DNA of 64,000 nt, taken from JABAQJ01 sp046327745 (lineage in GTDB: Bacteria > Gemmatimonadota > Gemmatimonadetes > Gemmatimonadales > Gemmatimonadaceae). Both the position numbers and the translations under genes were made by a program. Positions 29,266 to 38,437 of the stretch are shown here, in pieces (position 1 is the first letter of the stretch; every line of letters begins with the position of its first letter). The stretch is from NCBI GenBank assembly GCA_046327745.1, contig JAXLXV010000012.1:124001-188000 (forward strand), in the 5' to 3' direction. Below the pieces are notes generated by a model. That model worked only from the letters and a program-made list of their open reading frames with translations. It did no database searches and had not been told where the DNA came from.

Positions 29266-30537
29266 TCAGGTCAACGAGCTGCCAGGTCCCAGACTCAGGA
29301 TCGTCTGGCGATCTGGTGCCAGAAAAGTCGCGCACAATTGCACTACCACATCGTGGGTGATGCGATCGATCTCCGCCAGTGCGTCATCGAGGGTCCGATG
29401 CGGCTGCCCGTACAGCTCCTCGGCAGCCAACCGGTACATTCGCGACGACGCCCCCTCCAAGGACAGCATCACCTGCCCTTTGAGTTGTTCCTTCCCCATC
29501 TCCACCTCTGACGCGCTAAAACCTCCCGCTGCCAGGATACCCAGCTCCCGGCGCACCGCGTCCAGTGCCTTTAGGGCAGTGTCCGGGGAGGTGCCAACGT
29601 ACGTCCCGGCGATCCCCGCATCGGCGTGGAAGCTCTGGAAGGCATAGACAGAATACGCCAGTCCCATTTCCTCGCGAATGCGCTGAAATAGTCGTGAAGA
29701 CATCCCGCCGCCCAACAACATGTTCATGAGTGTGACCGCGTAACGATCGGGATGGCTGTACGCAAACGTCGGGGTTCCGAGGACGAGATGCGTTTGCACT
29801 CCCTCGCGCTCCACATGCTGGATGCCGGGAGGCAGCGCGACGGGCGCCGATGGCGACGCCAACACGGAGGATCCCCGCGGGCGCTCCGTCCAGCCGGTGC
29901 GTCCAAGAACGTCCAGGAGCTGAGCGTGTTCTAAACGCCCGGCGCAGGCCACCACGATGTGCTGCGGTTGATAGCCTGCGGCGTGCGTCTCGCGCAGAAC
30001 CTCCACGGGCATCTCGGCAACCGTCTCGCGCGTCCCCAAAATGGAATACCCGTACGGGTGCGCGCCCCACATCGCCTCGTTATGCAGCTCGAACACCAGG
30101 TCGTCCGGCGTGTCCTCGACCATGGAAATCTCCTCGAGCACCACCCGACGCTCGAGCTGCAGATCCCCGTCGCGCAGGGCAGGAGCAAAGAGCAGGTCAC
30201 CGATCACGTCGGCCGCCTGCTCTAGGTGCTCATCCAAAACGCGGGCTTGAAACGAGGTATGCTCGCGGGCCGTGAACGCGTCGAGCGAGCCGCCCAGCGT
30301 TTCCAACGCCAGTGCTATTTGATGCGCCGTTCGCCGCTCGGTCCCCTTGAACACCATGTGCTCAAGCAGGTGGGATACGCCCATGCGCGCTGCGCTTTCG
30401 TGGATCGACGCCGAGCGCACCCACGCACCCAGTGCTACCGAGCGAACTCCCGGAACGAACTCGGAGATGACCGTGAGTCCGTTCGGGAGTTCTGTTCTTT
30501 GGTAGGCCTCGACGCCCACCGGACCGGCGACTGCCAC
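29266..30537 (-). CDS. M16 family zinc metallopeptidase (pitrilysin / processing-peptidase-like)
   Basis: Predicted zinc endopeptidase of about 423 aa with two similar M16 domains. The inverted zinc motif HxxEH is present (SHLLEHMVFKGT), with the distal Glu ligand region VLEEISMVEDTPDD, and the second-domain GGGMSSRLFQRIREE. I start it at GTG 30537, 4 nt after the pnp stop, just before YQRTELPNGLTVISE where homology begins; the open frame continues into the Gly/Arg-rich end of pnp, which is unlikely to be coding in this frame. Placement after pnp is common across bacteria. Confidence 0.9.
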   Translation of the reverse strand: MAVAGPVGVEAYQRTELPNGLTVISEFVPGVRSVALGAWVRSASIHESAARMGVSHLLEHMVFKGTERRTAHQIALALETLGGSLDAFTAREHTSFQARVLDEHLEQAADVIGDLLFAPALRDGDLQLERRVVLEEISMVEDTPDDLVFELHNEAMWGAHPYGYSILGTRETVAEMPVEVLRETHAAGYQPQHIVVACAGRLEHAQLLDVLGRTGWTERPRGSSVLASPSAPVALPPGIQHVEREGVQTHLVLGTPTFAYSHPDRYAVTLMNMLLGGGMSSRLFQRIREEMGLAYSVYAFQSFHADAGIAGTYVGTSPDTALKALDAVRRELGILAAGGFSASEVEMGKEQLKGQVMLSLEGASSRMYRLAAEELYGQPHRTLDDALAEIDRITHDVVVQLCATFLAPDRQTILSLGPGSSLT

Positions 30538-30541
30538 CAGG

Positions 30542-32788
30542 CTACCGCTCGCCGCCGCGGCGCCCTCCGCCTCGACCTCCGCGGCCGCCACGCCCGCCGC
30601 GGTCGCCCCGGTCTCCGCGTCTTTCGGAGCGCTGTCCAGACTCGCCCCCCTCACCTGATGCCCCCTCACCGCCTTCTGGCGCCGGCTCGTCAACCATGCC
30701 CTCGGGCTTGGGAACCAAGGCCTTCATCGACAGCCGCAACCGGCCCCGCTCGTCGCGGTCGATCAACTTCACCTTCACGCGGTCACCCTTCTTGACCACG
30801 TCCTCGGTGCGCTCCGTGCGGGCGTGCTGCATTTCGGAGATGTGGAGCAGTCCTTCAGTTCCCGGAATGATCTCGATAAACGCACCGAACGCCGTCGTGC
30901 TCTTGACGGTGCCCTCGTACGTCTCGCCGACCACGGGCTCGGCGGTAATCGCTTGCACCATTTGCCGGGCGCGCTCCATCGAGTCGCCGCCGACAGCTGC
31001 AATCGTCACCAAGCCGGAATCGTCCACCGTGATCTCCGCGCCGGTTTCGTCCTGGATGCCGCGGATCGTCTTGCCCTTGGGACCGATGAGATCACCGATC
31101 TTCTCGGGATTGATGTTGATCGTGACAATGCGCGGCGCATAGGGCGACAGGTCGCCACGATGCGTCGGCAGCGCCTTCTGCATCTCGCCGAGGATGTGCA
31201 GCCGGCCCTCGCGGGCCTGCGCCAGCGCTTCCTTCATGATCTTGAGGTCGAGCCCCTCGATCTTGATGTCCATCTGGATCGAGGTGATCCCGGCTTCGGT
31301 GCCAGCGACCTTGAAGTCCATGTCGCCCAAGTGGTCTTCCGTGCCCAGGATGTCGGTGAGAATCGCGTACTTCTCACCCTCTTTGATGAGTCCCATCGCC
31401 ACGCCGGCAACGGCCGCGCGCGTTGGGACGCCGGCGTCGAACAACGCCAACGAACCACCGCAGACCGAGGCCATGGACGACGATCCATTTGACTCCAGGA
31501 TGTCGGACACGATCCGCAGCGTGTATGGAAACTCCTCAAACGGCGGCAGCACCCCTTGGAGTGCACGCTCGGCCAAGTTGCCGTGCCCGATCTCGCGGCG
31601 GCTGGTGGAACGAATGGGACGCACTTCGCCGGTGGAGAACGACGGGAAGTTGTAGTGGAGCATGAACGACTTCGTCGTTTCCGTCGCCGAATCAATGGTG
31701 TCCAACCGCTGGACGTCTTCGGCGGTACCTAATGTACAGGCGACCAGCGCCTGCGTCTGGCCACGCGTGAAGAGCGCGGATCCGTGGGCTCGCGGTAACA
31801 CCCCTGTCTCGATGGTGATCGGCCGAACTTCGGTTGGCGACCGGCCATCGACACGCTTTCCTGTGGAAAGCACCTGGGCTCGCAGCGCGTTGTACTCGAG
31901 GTCCCCGAGGATGCCGCCAACGAAGGGCGACACTTCGGGACGCTCCGCCGCGAATTTCTCAGCGACCGCTTGCTTCACCTGCTCGACGGCCTGAATGCGA
32001 GTGTGCTTTTCCTTTTGGTTGATGGCGGCGACGATCTTCGATTCCGCCTCAGCTACCACGCTGGCATGGATGTCGTCGGGAACAGCGGCCTTGCTCCACT
32101 GCAGCTTCGCGATCGGGCCGGCGGCAGCTACAACTTCTTGCTGCACACCGATCAGTTCCTTGATGCCCGTGTGGCCGACGGTGAGGGCATCGAGCATGTC
32201 CGCCTCGGACACTTCCAGTGAACCACCCTCCACCATGACAATCGAGTCGCGCGAGCCAGCGACGACGATTTCCATGTCCGAGTATTGCAGCTGCTGGAAC
32301 GTTGGGTTCAGCACCCACTTCTCGGCGACGCGGCCGACGCGGACGCCGGCAATCGGACCCGAGAACGGGATCTTCGAGACCGAGAGCGCCAGCGACACCG
32401 CCACCAGGCCAAGGACGTCCGCGTCGTTTTCCTGGTCAGCGGAAATCACGTTGACGAAGACCTGAACTTCGTTCTTGAAGCCTTCCGGGAAGAGCGGTCG
32501 AATCGAGCGATCGATGATGCGCGCGGCGAGGATTTCATGATCGTGCGGTCGGCCTTCCCGCTTGATGAACCCGCCGGGGATCTTGCCGGCCGCGTAGGTC
32601 TTTTCGCGGTACTCGACGGTGAGCGGGAAGAAGTCGAGCGCGCTCTTCTTTTCGCTGAGGGTGACGGCGGCGAGGACCATGGTGTCGCCGAACTGCACCA
32701 TGGCGGAACCCGCGGCCTGCTTCGCCATACGGCCCGTCTCAAGGATGAGTTTGCGGCCGGCGAATGTCTTTTCAATACGATGCGTCAT
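30542..32788 (-). CDS. pnp: Polyribonucleotide nucleotidyltransferase (PNPase)
   Basis: Phosphorolytic 3'-5' exoribonuclease of the degradosome. Order: RNase PH domain 1, helical linker, RNase PH domain 2 (FPSFSTGEVRPIRSTSRREIGHG), KH domain (KIGDLIGPKGKTIRGIQ), S1 domain (GTVKSTTAFGAFIEI) and a C-terminal tail rich in Gly, Arg and Glu. 748 aa. A short hairpin (32794-32808) places the GAGG ribosome site in its loop and stem just before the ATG, reminiscent of leader-based PNPase autoregulation. A terminator separates it from rpsO. Confidence 0.97.
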   Translation of the reverse strand: MTHRIEKTFAGRKLILETGRMAKQAAGSAMVQFGDTMVLAAVTLSEKKSALDFFPLTVEYREKTYAAGKIPGGFIKREGRPHDHEILAARIIDRSIRPLFPEGFKNEVQVFVNVISADQENDADVLGLVAVSLALSVSKIPFSGPIAGVRVGRVAEKWVLNPTFQQLQYSDMEIVVAGSRDSIVMVEGGSLEVSEADMLDALTVGHTGIKELIGVQQEVVAAAGPIAKLQWSKAAVPDDIHASVVAEAESKIVAAINQKEKHTRIQAVEQVKQAVAEKFAAERPEVSPFVGGILGDLEYNALRAQVLSTGKRVDGRSPTEVRPITIETGVLPRAHGSALFTRGQTQALVACTLGTAEDVQRLDTIDSATETTKSFMLHYNFPSFSTGEVRPIRSTSRREIGHGNLAERALQGVLPPFEEFPYTLRIVSDILESNGSSSMASVCGGSLALFDAGVPTRAAVAGVAMGLIKEGEKYAILTDILGTEDHLGDMDFKVAGTEAGITSIQMDIKIEGLDLKIMKEALAQAREGRLHILGEMQKALPTHRGDLSPYAPRIVTININPEKIGDLIGPKGKTIRGIQDETGAEITVDDSGLVTIAAVGGDSMERARQMVQAITAEPVVGETYEGTVKSTTAFGAFIEIIPGTEGLLHISEMQHARTERTEDVVKKGDRVKVKLIDRDERGRLRLSMKALVPKPEGMVDEPAPEGGEGASGEGGESGQRSERRGDRGDRGGRGGRGGRGGGRRGGER

Positions 32789-32793
32789 TGCGT

Positions 32794-32808
32794 GCGAACC
32801 TCGTTCGC
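32794..32808 (-). promoter_or_regulatory. Hairpin over the pnp ribosome-binding site
   Basis: Minus strand GCGAAC-GAG-GTTCGC (32808-32794), a 6-bp perfect stem with a 3-nt loop, ending 5 nt before the pnp ATG. It contains GAGG, the only Shine-Dalgarno candidate. It may limit translation, but the stem is short. Confidence 0.35.
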
Positions 32809-32861
32809 TGCGAGCGGGTGCAGCACCCTGTGCCCCCGGAGCGGTTTAGAACTGCAGGATA

Positions 32862-32900
32862 CAACACAAAACGCGCGGGCCCGTTCGGTGCGCCCGCGCG
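32862..32900 (-). terminator. Intrinsic terminator between rpsO and pnp
   Basis: Minus strand CGCGCGGGC (32900-32892) pairs with GCCCGCGCG (32880-32872) over an 11-nt loop, followed by TTTTGTGTTGT. It lies 21 nt after the rpsO stop. As in other rpsO-pnp operons, pnp would be expressed by readthrough or from an undetected promoter. Confidence 0.75.
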
Positions 32901-32921
32901 ATTGCAGAGAACCAGATGGAT

Positions 32922-33182
32922 TTAGTGACGGAGGCCAAGATCGCCGATGATCTGGCGGTAGCTCTCAACGTCCGTACGCTTGAGGTATTCCAGGAGCCGC
33001 TTCCGCTTGCCAACCATTTTCAGGAGGCCGCGTCGGCTGTGGTGATCCTTTGAGTGCCCACGGAAGTGAGCCGTGAGGTAATTGATCCGCTCCGTGAGGA
33101 GCGCAATCTGCACACGGGTCGAGCCACTGTCCGTGTCGTGTGCCTTGTACTTCGCAATCGTCGCTGCTTTTTCAAAAGCCAT
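32922..33182 (-). CDS. rpsO: 30S ribosomal protein S15
   Basis: Small-subunit protein binding 16S rRNA central domain, 86 aa. Contains the conserved TGSTRVQIALLTERINYLT-like block (DSGSTRVQIALL), HFRGHSKDHHSRRGLL and KRKRLLEYLK. The rpsO-pnp order is conserved across bacteria. Promoter candidate at 33241-33269, terminator at 32862-32900. Confidence 0.98.
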   Translation of the reverse strand: MAFEKAATIAKYKAHDTDSGSTRVQIALLTERINYLTAHFRGHSKDHHSRRGLLKMVGKRKRLLEYLKRTDVESYRQIIGDLGLRH

Positions 33183-33240
33183 TGTGTATATTCCCCGCGC
33201 ATCCCGCTGCGCTCGTCAGCTAAGTCCTTTGGAACACAGC

Positions 33241-33269
33241 AATTTACTGGTCTCTCACCCCCCTGTAAA
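33241..33269 (-). promoter_or_regulatory. Putative rpsO promoter
   Basis: Minus strand TTTACA (33269-33264), 17-nt spacer, TAAATT (33246-33241). Predicted start is near 33234, about 52 nt before the rpsO ATG. It lies in the 98-nt divergent gap shared with the kinase gene. Confidence 0.55.
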
Positions 33270-33280
33270 GGCGTCGTGGA

Positions 33281-34912
33281 GTGCCTGAACGATTCCTCGG
33301 CCGAACGTTGGGCAAGTACCGCGTCGAGGAGCTCATCGGCACGGGGGGGTTCGCGTGGGTATACCGCGGATACGACCCGGAGCTCGAGATCCCGGTTGCG
33401 ATCAAGGTCCTGAAGCCGCAGTTCGCCGGTGACCCCGCCTTTGAGGAGCGGTTCCGGCGCGAGGCCTCGACGGCCGCGAAGCTTCGCCATCCAAACATCA
33501 TCAAGATTTATGCGGTAGGTCGCGACGGAGACGCGGTCTACTTCGTCATGGACTTTCTGGCGTCCGGACTGGCCGACAAGCTCGAAAGTACGGCCACCCT
33601 TCCCGAAGAAATGGTGATTCGGGTAGGCGTCGACGTCGCCCGAGCCCTTGGATTTGCCCACCGCGAGGGGGTGATCCACCGCGACATCAAAATCGACAAC
33701 ATCATGTTCGACATCCACGGCAACGCCGTGGTCGCGGACTTCGGGATCGCCCGCGCGGTGTCCGGATATACGCAGCAGACCGGCACGAACATGGTGGTCG
33801 GCACGCCACAGTACTTTGCGCCGGAACAGGCGCGTGCCAAGCCACTGGACGGTCGCGCCGACATCTATTCGTTAGGCGTTACCCTATACCGTGCGATTAC
33901 GGGCCGTCTCCCGTTCGAGGGGGACGACTGGTATGAAATCGCCCGGCAGCACGTGGAGGAAGCACCGCCCCCGCCCCGCAAGATCAATCCGGCGATTTCG
34001 CCCGAGTTCGAGCGGCTGCTGTTGCGCTGCATGGCAAAGCATCCGGACGATCGGCCGCTCACCGGTGAGGAATTGGCGGATGAGCTGACGGCGATCCTGG
34101 ATCAGCGCCGGACGGGAACGGTACGCTCGCGGACGATGGCGGTGTCGCCGTCGCACGCGGACACGATCATTTCCCCTGTCGACGCGGTACGGTCGCCAAA
34201 GGTTCCGGTCCGTGTCTTTGCCATCAGTGTCCTGGCCGTCGCGGCGTTAGGTGCGGCAGCGGTTCCACTGCTGGGGCGCTGGCGTGAGGGAGCCGACACG
34301 CCGCCACCCATTGGCCGTGACACCGGCGTGGTCGTCATGACCCCTCCCCCCGACAGCGCCCTGAAAGCGGACAGCGTCCCAACCGTCACCCCGGAAAGCG
34401 TCCGGACGGCGGCGCTTGTTCCGAAGCGAGATTCCGTTCCCAAGGCCACTGCAACGCTGGCGCGGCTGTCGATTACGGCTCCGCCGGAAGCTCACTTGAT
34501 GGTCAACGGGGGCGCGGTGGGAGAGGGTCGGTGGCGGGCCGATACGCTGAGGCCTGGAGATGTGGTCGTGACCGCTGCCATCGACGCCATCGAGGGATGT
34601 GAGACGGCCCGCGTGGAACAGAGCGTGCGTTTGCGCGCGGGAGCCCTTCGTGAAGTGCCGCTGACCCCACGTCCCTGCGGCACTGTGGCGATCGAGGGTC
34701 AGCCGGCCGGTGCCAACTACACGGTGGTTTCAGCCGACGGCGCGATTCGGCATGAAGGGACCTTGCCGTTGAGCCGAGCCTTGGTACTCCCAGTCGGCCC
34801 CTACAAGTTCACCGCGCTCAAGCCGCGCTGCGCGGCCTACGAACAGGAGTTTTCGCTGAGCGCCGGCGAGGCGATGCGCATTCCGTTCCGGATGATCTGC
34901 GAATCGCCCTAA
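33281..34912 (+). CDS. Membrane-anchored Ser/Thr protein kinase (Hanks type)
   Basis: 543 aa. Kinase domain about residues 13-290 with all key elements: GTGGFAWVY loop, Lys42 in VAIKVL, catalytic HRD (133-135, HRDIKIDN), DFG (153-155) and APE (180-182). One membrane span around 309-330, then a proline/threonine-rich linker and an extracytoplasmic C-terminal part (about 385-543) with repeats resembling PEGA-type beta domains (APPEAHLMVNG, EGQPAGANYTVVS). GTG start. No phosphatase gene is adjacent. The TAA stop lies in a CCCTAACG motif and overlaps the opposing gene's stop. Confidence 0.92.
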   Translation: MPERFLGRTLGKYRVEELIGTGGFAWVYRGYDPELEIPVAIKVLKPQFAGDPAFEERFRREASTAAKLRHPNIIKIYAVGRDGDAVYFVMDFLASGLADKLESTATLPEEMVIRVGVDVARALGFAHREGVIHRDIKIDNIMFDIHGNAVVADFGIARAVSGYTQQTGTNMVVGTPQYFAPEQARAKPLDGRADIYSLGVTLYRAITGRLPFEGDDWYEIARQHVEEAPPPPRKINPAISPEFERLLLRCMAKHPDDRPLTGEELADELTAILDQRRTGTVRSRTMAVSPSHADTIISPVDAVRSPKVPVRVFAISVLAVAALGAAAVPLLGRWREGADTPPPIGRDTGVVVMTPPPDSALKADSVPTVTPESVRTAALVPKRDSVPKATATLARLSITAPPEAHLMVNGGAVGEGRWRADTLRPGDVVVTAAIDAIEGCETARVEQSVRLRAGALREVPLTPRPCGTVAIEGQPAGANYTVVSADGAIRHEGTLPLSRALVLPVGPYKFTALKPRCAAYEQEFSLSAGEAMRIPFRMICESP

Positions 34913-35301
34913 CGAGCGAAACCGACTCCCGCCCCCAGCGCCGAGCCGGCGAGTACACCAACCCAAAACGACCGCTGCTTGTACCACGCGCGACGCGGCT
35001 CCTCGAGAATCGCCACGTGGTCCGTGCGCACATTCGTCGTTTGACCGACCACTAACACGCTGGCCTCGCCACCGGCAATCCGAGCCACCGTGAATCGCGC
35101 GACGAGCGCGTCACGCCGCTTTGGGTCCACGGCAATTCCGGTCTGCCCCGCCTTGATCCACTTCTCAGCGCCGACCGAAAAAGCGAACGTAGAATCGCCG
35201 ACACGCGTGATTTCGAACCGCACACCGCGATACTGCGATTGCGCCACCACCGGTAGCGCGACCATCGCCAGCGTGAGGAGTGCCAGGTGCCGTCCGGTCA
35301 T
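34909..35301 (-). CDS. Small exported hypothetical protein
   Basis: 130 aa, not recognised. It has an N-terminal signal peptide (hydrophobic residues about 5-19, cleavage plausible after VVAQ), a predicted mostly beta middle section (RGVRFEITRVGDSTFAFSVG ... LVARFTVARI), and a C-terminal hydrophobic Gly-rich segment (FWVGVLAGSALGAGVGF) that could insert in a membrane. It is coupled to rseP upstream (4-nt overlap) and convergent with the kinase, with which it shares 4 nt. A link to envelope stress is possible from context only. Confidence 0.65.
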   Translation of the reverse strand: MTGRHLALLTLAMVALPVVAQSQYRGVRFEITRVGDSTFAFSVGAEKWIKAGQTGIAVDPKRRDALVARFTVARIAGGEASVLVVGQTTNVRTDHVAILEEPRRAWYKQRSFWVGVLAGSALGAGVGFAR

Positions 35302-36440
35302 CCGAAGAGTTTGCGAAGGCCAAGGTCGTTGAACATCACGAGCGCAAACAGCAAGGCGATGGCCAGCAGGCCAGCGCGCAGGATGTACTCGCGGGTCCGG
35401 GCGCTGAACGCACGCCCCTTCACCGACTCGATCACGTTCAGCAGGATCTGCCCACCGTCGAGAATCGGGATGGGGAGCATGTTCAGGACGGCCACATTGA
35501 TACTCAGGAAGGCTATCAGCTCAAACAAGACCTCGGCGCCGCTCTGGGCCGCCTGGACAGACGACTTGGCGATGGCGATGGGTCCGCCTAACTGGGCCAC
35601 GGAAACTTTTCCCGTCAGAAGCCCGCGGACGACGCCCACGACCGCGCCGCCCATGCGCCACGTCAGGCGCCATCCGTCGCCGAAGGTCGAGGCCACGGTA
35701 CGGGGTTCTTCCACGGCCCGTGGCAACACACCGATCTGCCACACCGCCCTCCCGACCCCTCCGTCCGCCGTGTCACGTACCTGCACGGGCGTCACCGCGA
35801 CGTCCTGTGCATCTCGGCCGCGTTGCACACGGAAGTTCAGGACCTGGCCGCCCGAAGAGCGAATGACCTCCTGAACATCCGACCACTCCGGCGTCGCCTT
35901 GCCGTTGATGGACAGGATGCTGTCGCCGCGCTGCAGCCCGCCCACCGCGGCCGGCCGTCCAGCTACAACAGAGTCAATCGACGTGACGGCGCGCATGCGC
36001 GGCGATCCACCAACCACCGCAATGTTGATCACCAGCGAGAGCAGCACGTTCATGGTCACGCCGGCGATCATGATCAACAGGCGAGCCGGCAGGGGCTTGG
36101 ATTCGAACCAACGGTTCGGCGGAACGGGTTTGGGGCCAAACGGCATCATCGCATTCGGGTCCCAGTCGGCGGGACGCTCGGCTGGCTCCTCCCCGCCCCC
36201 TTCGATCATGGCCATGGTTTCGTCTTCGCGCGACGCCATTCGCACGTAGCCGCCCAGTGGCACGAGCCACCCCAGCACATACTCCGTCTCGCCACGGCGG
36301 TGCCGCCAAATCGGCTTTCCAAATCCGATAGAGAACCGCGGCGCGTACACGCCAACCAGCTTGGCGGCCATGAAATGGCCAAGCTCGTGCACCATGAGCA
36401 CGAGCCCAAATACAAGAATCGGTGCAAGCCAACTCAGCAT
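35298..36440 (-). CDS. rseP: Site-2 family intramembrane metalloprotease RseP
   Basis: Zinc protease cleaving membrane-bound anti-sigma factors and signal-peptide remnants. 380 aa, four membrane spans: the first carries HELGH, the last the LDG motif (PIPILDGGQ). A single PDZ domain lies in between (SVVAGRPAAVGGLQRGDSIL region). A Glu/Pro-rich insertion follows GGYVRM. It is the usual neighbour of dxr and cdsA; it overlaps the end of dxr by 7 nt. Confidence 0.96.
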   Translation of the reverse strand: MLSWLAPILVFGLVLMVHELGHFMAAKLVGVYAPRFSIGFGKPIWRHRRGETEYVLGWLVPLGGYVRMASREDETMAMIEGGGEEPAERPADWDPNAMMPFGPKPVPPNRWFESKPLPARLLIMIAGVTMNVLLSLVINIAVVGGSPRMRAVTSIDSVVAGRPAAVGGLQRGDSILSINGKATPEWSDVQEVIRSSGGQVLNFRVQRGRDAQDVAVTPVQVRDTADGGVGRAVWQIGVLPRAVEEPRTVASTFGDGWRLTWRMGGAVVGVVRGLLTGKVSVAQLGGPIAIAKSSVQAAQSGAEVLFELIAFLSINVAVLNMLPIPILDGGQILLNVIESVKGRAFSARTREYILRAGLLAIALLFALVMFNDLGLRKLFG

Positions 36441-37564
36441 AGGAAACGTCCCGTCACGTGTGCCCGCGCCGCTGCATCAGCGGCGATTAGCTCATCGCGC
36501 GTGCGTCCGGGTCGTGCACTCAGGTGCTCGAGGCTGGACGCGATCGCCTGCGCAATGTCCACGAACCCAATCTTGCCATCGACGAACAGTTCAACTGCCC
36601 GCTCATTCGCGGCATTGAAAACCGCGGGAGCAGCTCCACCAAGTCGCCCAGCCTGCACTCCCAAACCTAACGCAGGGAAAACGTCGCCACGTACTTGCTC
36701 GAACGTGAGCGGTGAGGCGGCCACCGGATCGAAGGGCGCTACACCAGAGTCCGCCAATCGTTCAGGATAGGTCAACGCGTATAGGATTGGAAGTTCCATG
36801 GTGGGCACGCCAACCTGGGCCAAAACACTGCCGTCAACGAATTCCACCATGGAGTGCACGACGCTCTGCGGATGGACGACTACCTCGATCGCATCGTAAG
36901 ACACGCCGAACAGGTAGTGCGCTTCGATCACCTCGAGTGCCTTGTTTGCGAGGGTGGCGCTGTCCACGGTGATCTTCTGTCCCATTCGCCACGTCGGATG
37001 GCGCAAAGCATCGGCTAGCGTCGCTCGCTGGACCCGCTCGTGGGACCAGTCACGAAATGGTCCCCCTGACGCCGTCAGCACCAAGCGCTTCACGTCCGCT
37101 GCGCCACGTCCGCGAAGGCATTGAAAGATGGCCGAGTGTTCGCTGTCGACCGGAACAATCTCGCCACCACCCTCGAGCGCTGCCTGCAGGACGAGATGTC
37201 CCCCGACCACGAGGGATTCCTTGTTGGCGAGGGCGACGCGCTTGCCGGATCTGAGCGCGGCGAGTGTGGCATCGAGACCCGCCGCGCCGACGACGGCATT
37301 CAACACAATGCCAACGTCAGGGAGTGACGCCGCCTCGCACATGCAATCGGGCCCGATTCGCCACGACGTCGGCACCTGCACACCATTCGACGCCAGACCC
37401 ACGAAGGTGGCGCCCGTCTGAGCAGCTTGCTCGGCCAACCGTTCGGCATTTGCATGCGCGGTCAGCGCCACGATCCGAAATCGATCCGAATGCCGTTGCA
37501 GCACGCGAATGGCACTCTGTCCAATCGAGCCGGTTGACCCGAGGATGGCCACTCCGACGGTCAT
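36434..37564 (-). CDS. dxr: 1-deoxy-D-xylulose 5-phosphate reductoisomerase
   Basis: Second step of the MEP isoprenoid pathway, NADPH-dependent, 376 aa. The Rossmann loop is GSTGSIGQSA, NKESLV and VDSEHSAIFQ hold substrate and metal residues, TASGGPF and MGQKITVDSATLANK are diagnostic. The ATG overlaps the cdsA stop (ATGA) because dxr is downstream of cdsA in the operon. It supplies the isoprenoid precursors used by UppS, encoded two genes upstream. Confidence 0.97.
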   Translation of the reverse strand: MTVGVAILGSTGSIGQSAIRVLQRHSDRFRIVALTAHANAERLAEQAAQTGATFVGLASNGVQVPTSWRIGPDCMCEAASLPDVGIVLNAVVGAAGLDATLAALRSGKRVALANKESLVVGGHLVLQAALEGGGEIVPVDSEHSAIFQCLRGRGAADVKRLVLTASGGPFRDWSHERVQRATLADALRHPTWRMGQKITVDSATLANKALEVIEAHYLFGVSYDAIEVVVHPQSVVHSMVEFVDGSVLAQVGVPTMELPILYALTYPERLADSGVAPFDPVAASPLTFEQVRGDVFPALGLGVQAGRLGGAAPAVFNAANERAVELFVDGKIGFVDIAQAIASSLEHLSARPGRTRDELIAADAAARAHVTGRFLC

Positions 37565-38418
37565 GACGGAACGGGGAGGAGCAAACGACCGAGGACCAGG
37601 TAGGCCACGGGCAGGGAGAAGTAGAGACTGTCCAGACGGTCCAGCACGCCGCCGTGCCCGGGGAAGAAGTTGGAGCTGTCCTTAACCCCGCCCTGTCGCT
37701 TGAACAGTGACTCGGCAAGGTCCCCGACCTGAACGGCCGCCGCGGTGACGACGCCAAAGATCACGGCGGTTGACCAGGTCAGGGCAACATGGGCTTGTGG
37801 CTTCAGTACCATCAGGTTGTACATGAGTGCCACGGCTATGCCTAACGCCAATCCGCCATAGGCGCCAGCGCGCGTCTTTCCGGGGCTGACCTGTGGCATC
37901 AACTTGGCGCGGCCGAACAGGCGGCCGAACGTGTACGCCCCAATGTCCGTCGCCCAAGTGATCAGGATTGGGAAGCCCAGGAGGACGGTGCCGGCCACGT
38001 CACCGACCACCCATGGGTGGTGGCGCAGCATGTACGCGCACGACAGCGGGCCGCCAGCGTACAGGGCCCCGAAGAGTGTGACGGACACGGTCTCCAGTGG
38101 GTGTTCGCCCGGCCCGCGCCCAAAGAGAACCACTCCGATGAGCGCCACGAACACGACGCTGACCATGGCCAGCGGACGATCAAGCCAGCCGAGCCGCGTG
38201 GCGTGAACGGCCAGCGGGATGGCTGCCGCTATGGCGATGCCGATGCCATCCAAGGGGTCGACCCCCGCCCCTCGAGCAATACGGTACAGTTCCCATGCGC
38301 CGACACCTGCCAAGACCGCCAGGAGCAACGCGAATGGAGCGTCACCGGCGTAGATGGCCCACCCTGCGATCGGGATGGCAACGATCGCCGTCAGCACGCG
38401 TTGGGTCAGGTTGCTCAC
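37561..38418 (-). CDS. cdsA: Phosphatidate cytidylyltransferase (CDP-diacylglycerol synthase)
   Basis: Makes CDP-diacylglycerol for phospholipids; the product feeds PssA at the start of the window. About 285 aa with roughly seven to eight membrane spans and the C-terminal family signature KDSSNFFPGHGGVLDRLDS. I start it at GTG 38418 (SNLTQRVLTAIVAIP), 19 nt after uppS ends; the frame is open further upstream but that would overlap uppS heavily. Confidence 0.93.
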   Translation of the reverse strand: MSNLTQRVLTAIVAIPIAGWAIYAGDAPFALLLAVLAGVGAWELYRIARGAGVDPLDGIGIAIAAAIPLAVHATRLGWLDRPLAMVSVVFVALIGVVLFGRGPGEHPLETVSVTLFGALYAGGPLSCAYMLRHHPWVVGDVAGTVLLGFPILITWATDIGAYTFGRLFGRAKLMPQVSPGKTRAGAYGGLALGIAVALMYNLMVLKPQAHVALTWSTAVIFGVVTAAAVQVGDLAESLFKRQGGVKDSSNFFPGHGGVLDRLDSLYFSLPVAYLVLGRLLLPVPS

Positions 38419-38437
38419 GGCACGCCAGCGAGAAGAA

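Noticed and set aside
30538..30693. N-terminal extension of the M16 peptidase into pnp
   Set aside because: The extension is the alternate frame of the pnp Gly/Arg tail; a GTG just after the pnp stop fits better.
33164..33192. CTGCTT-17-TATATT as a promoter for the kinase
   Set aside because: The -10 fits the pattern but the -35 is weak and lies inside rpsO, about 90 nt upstream; left out as too uncertain.
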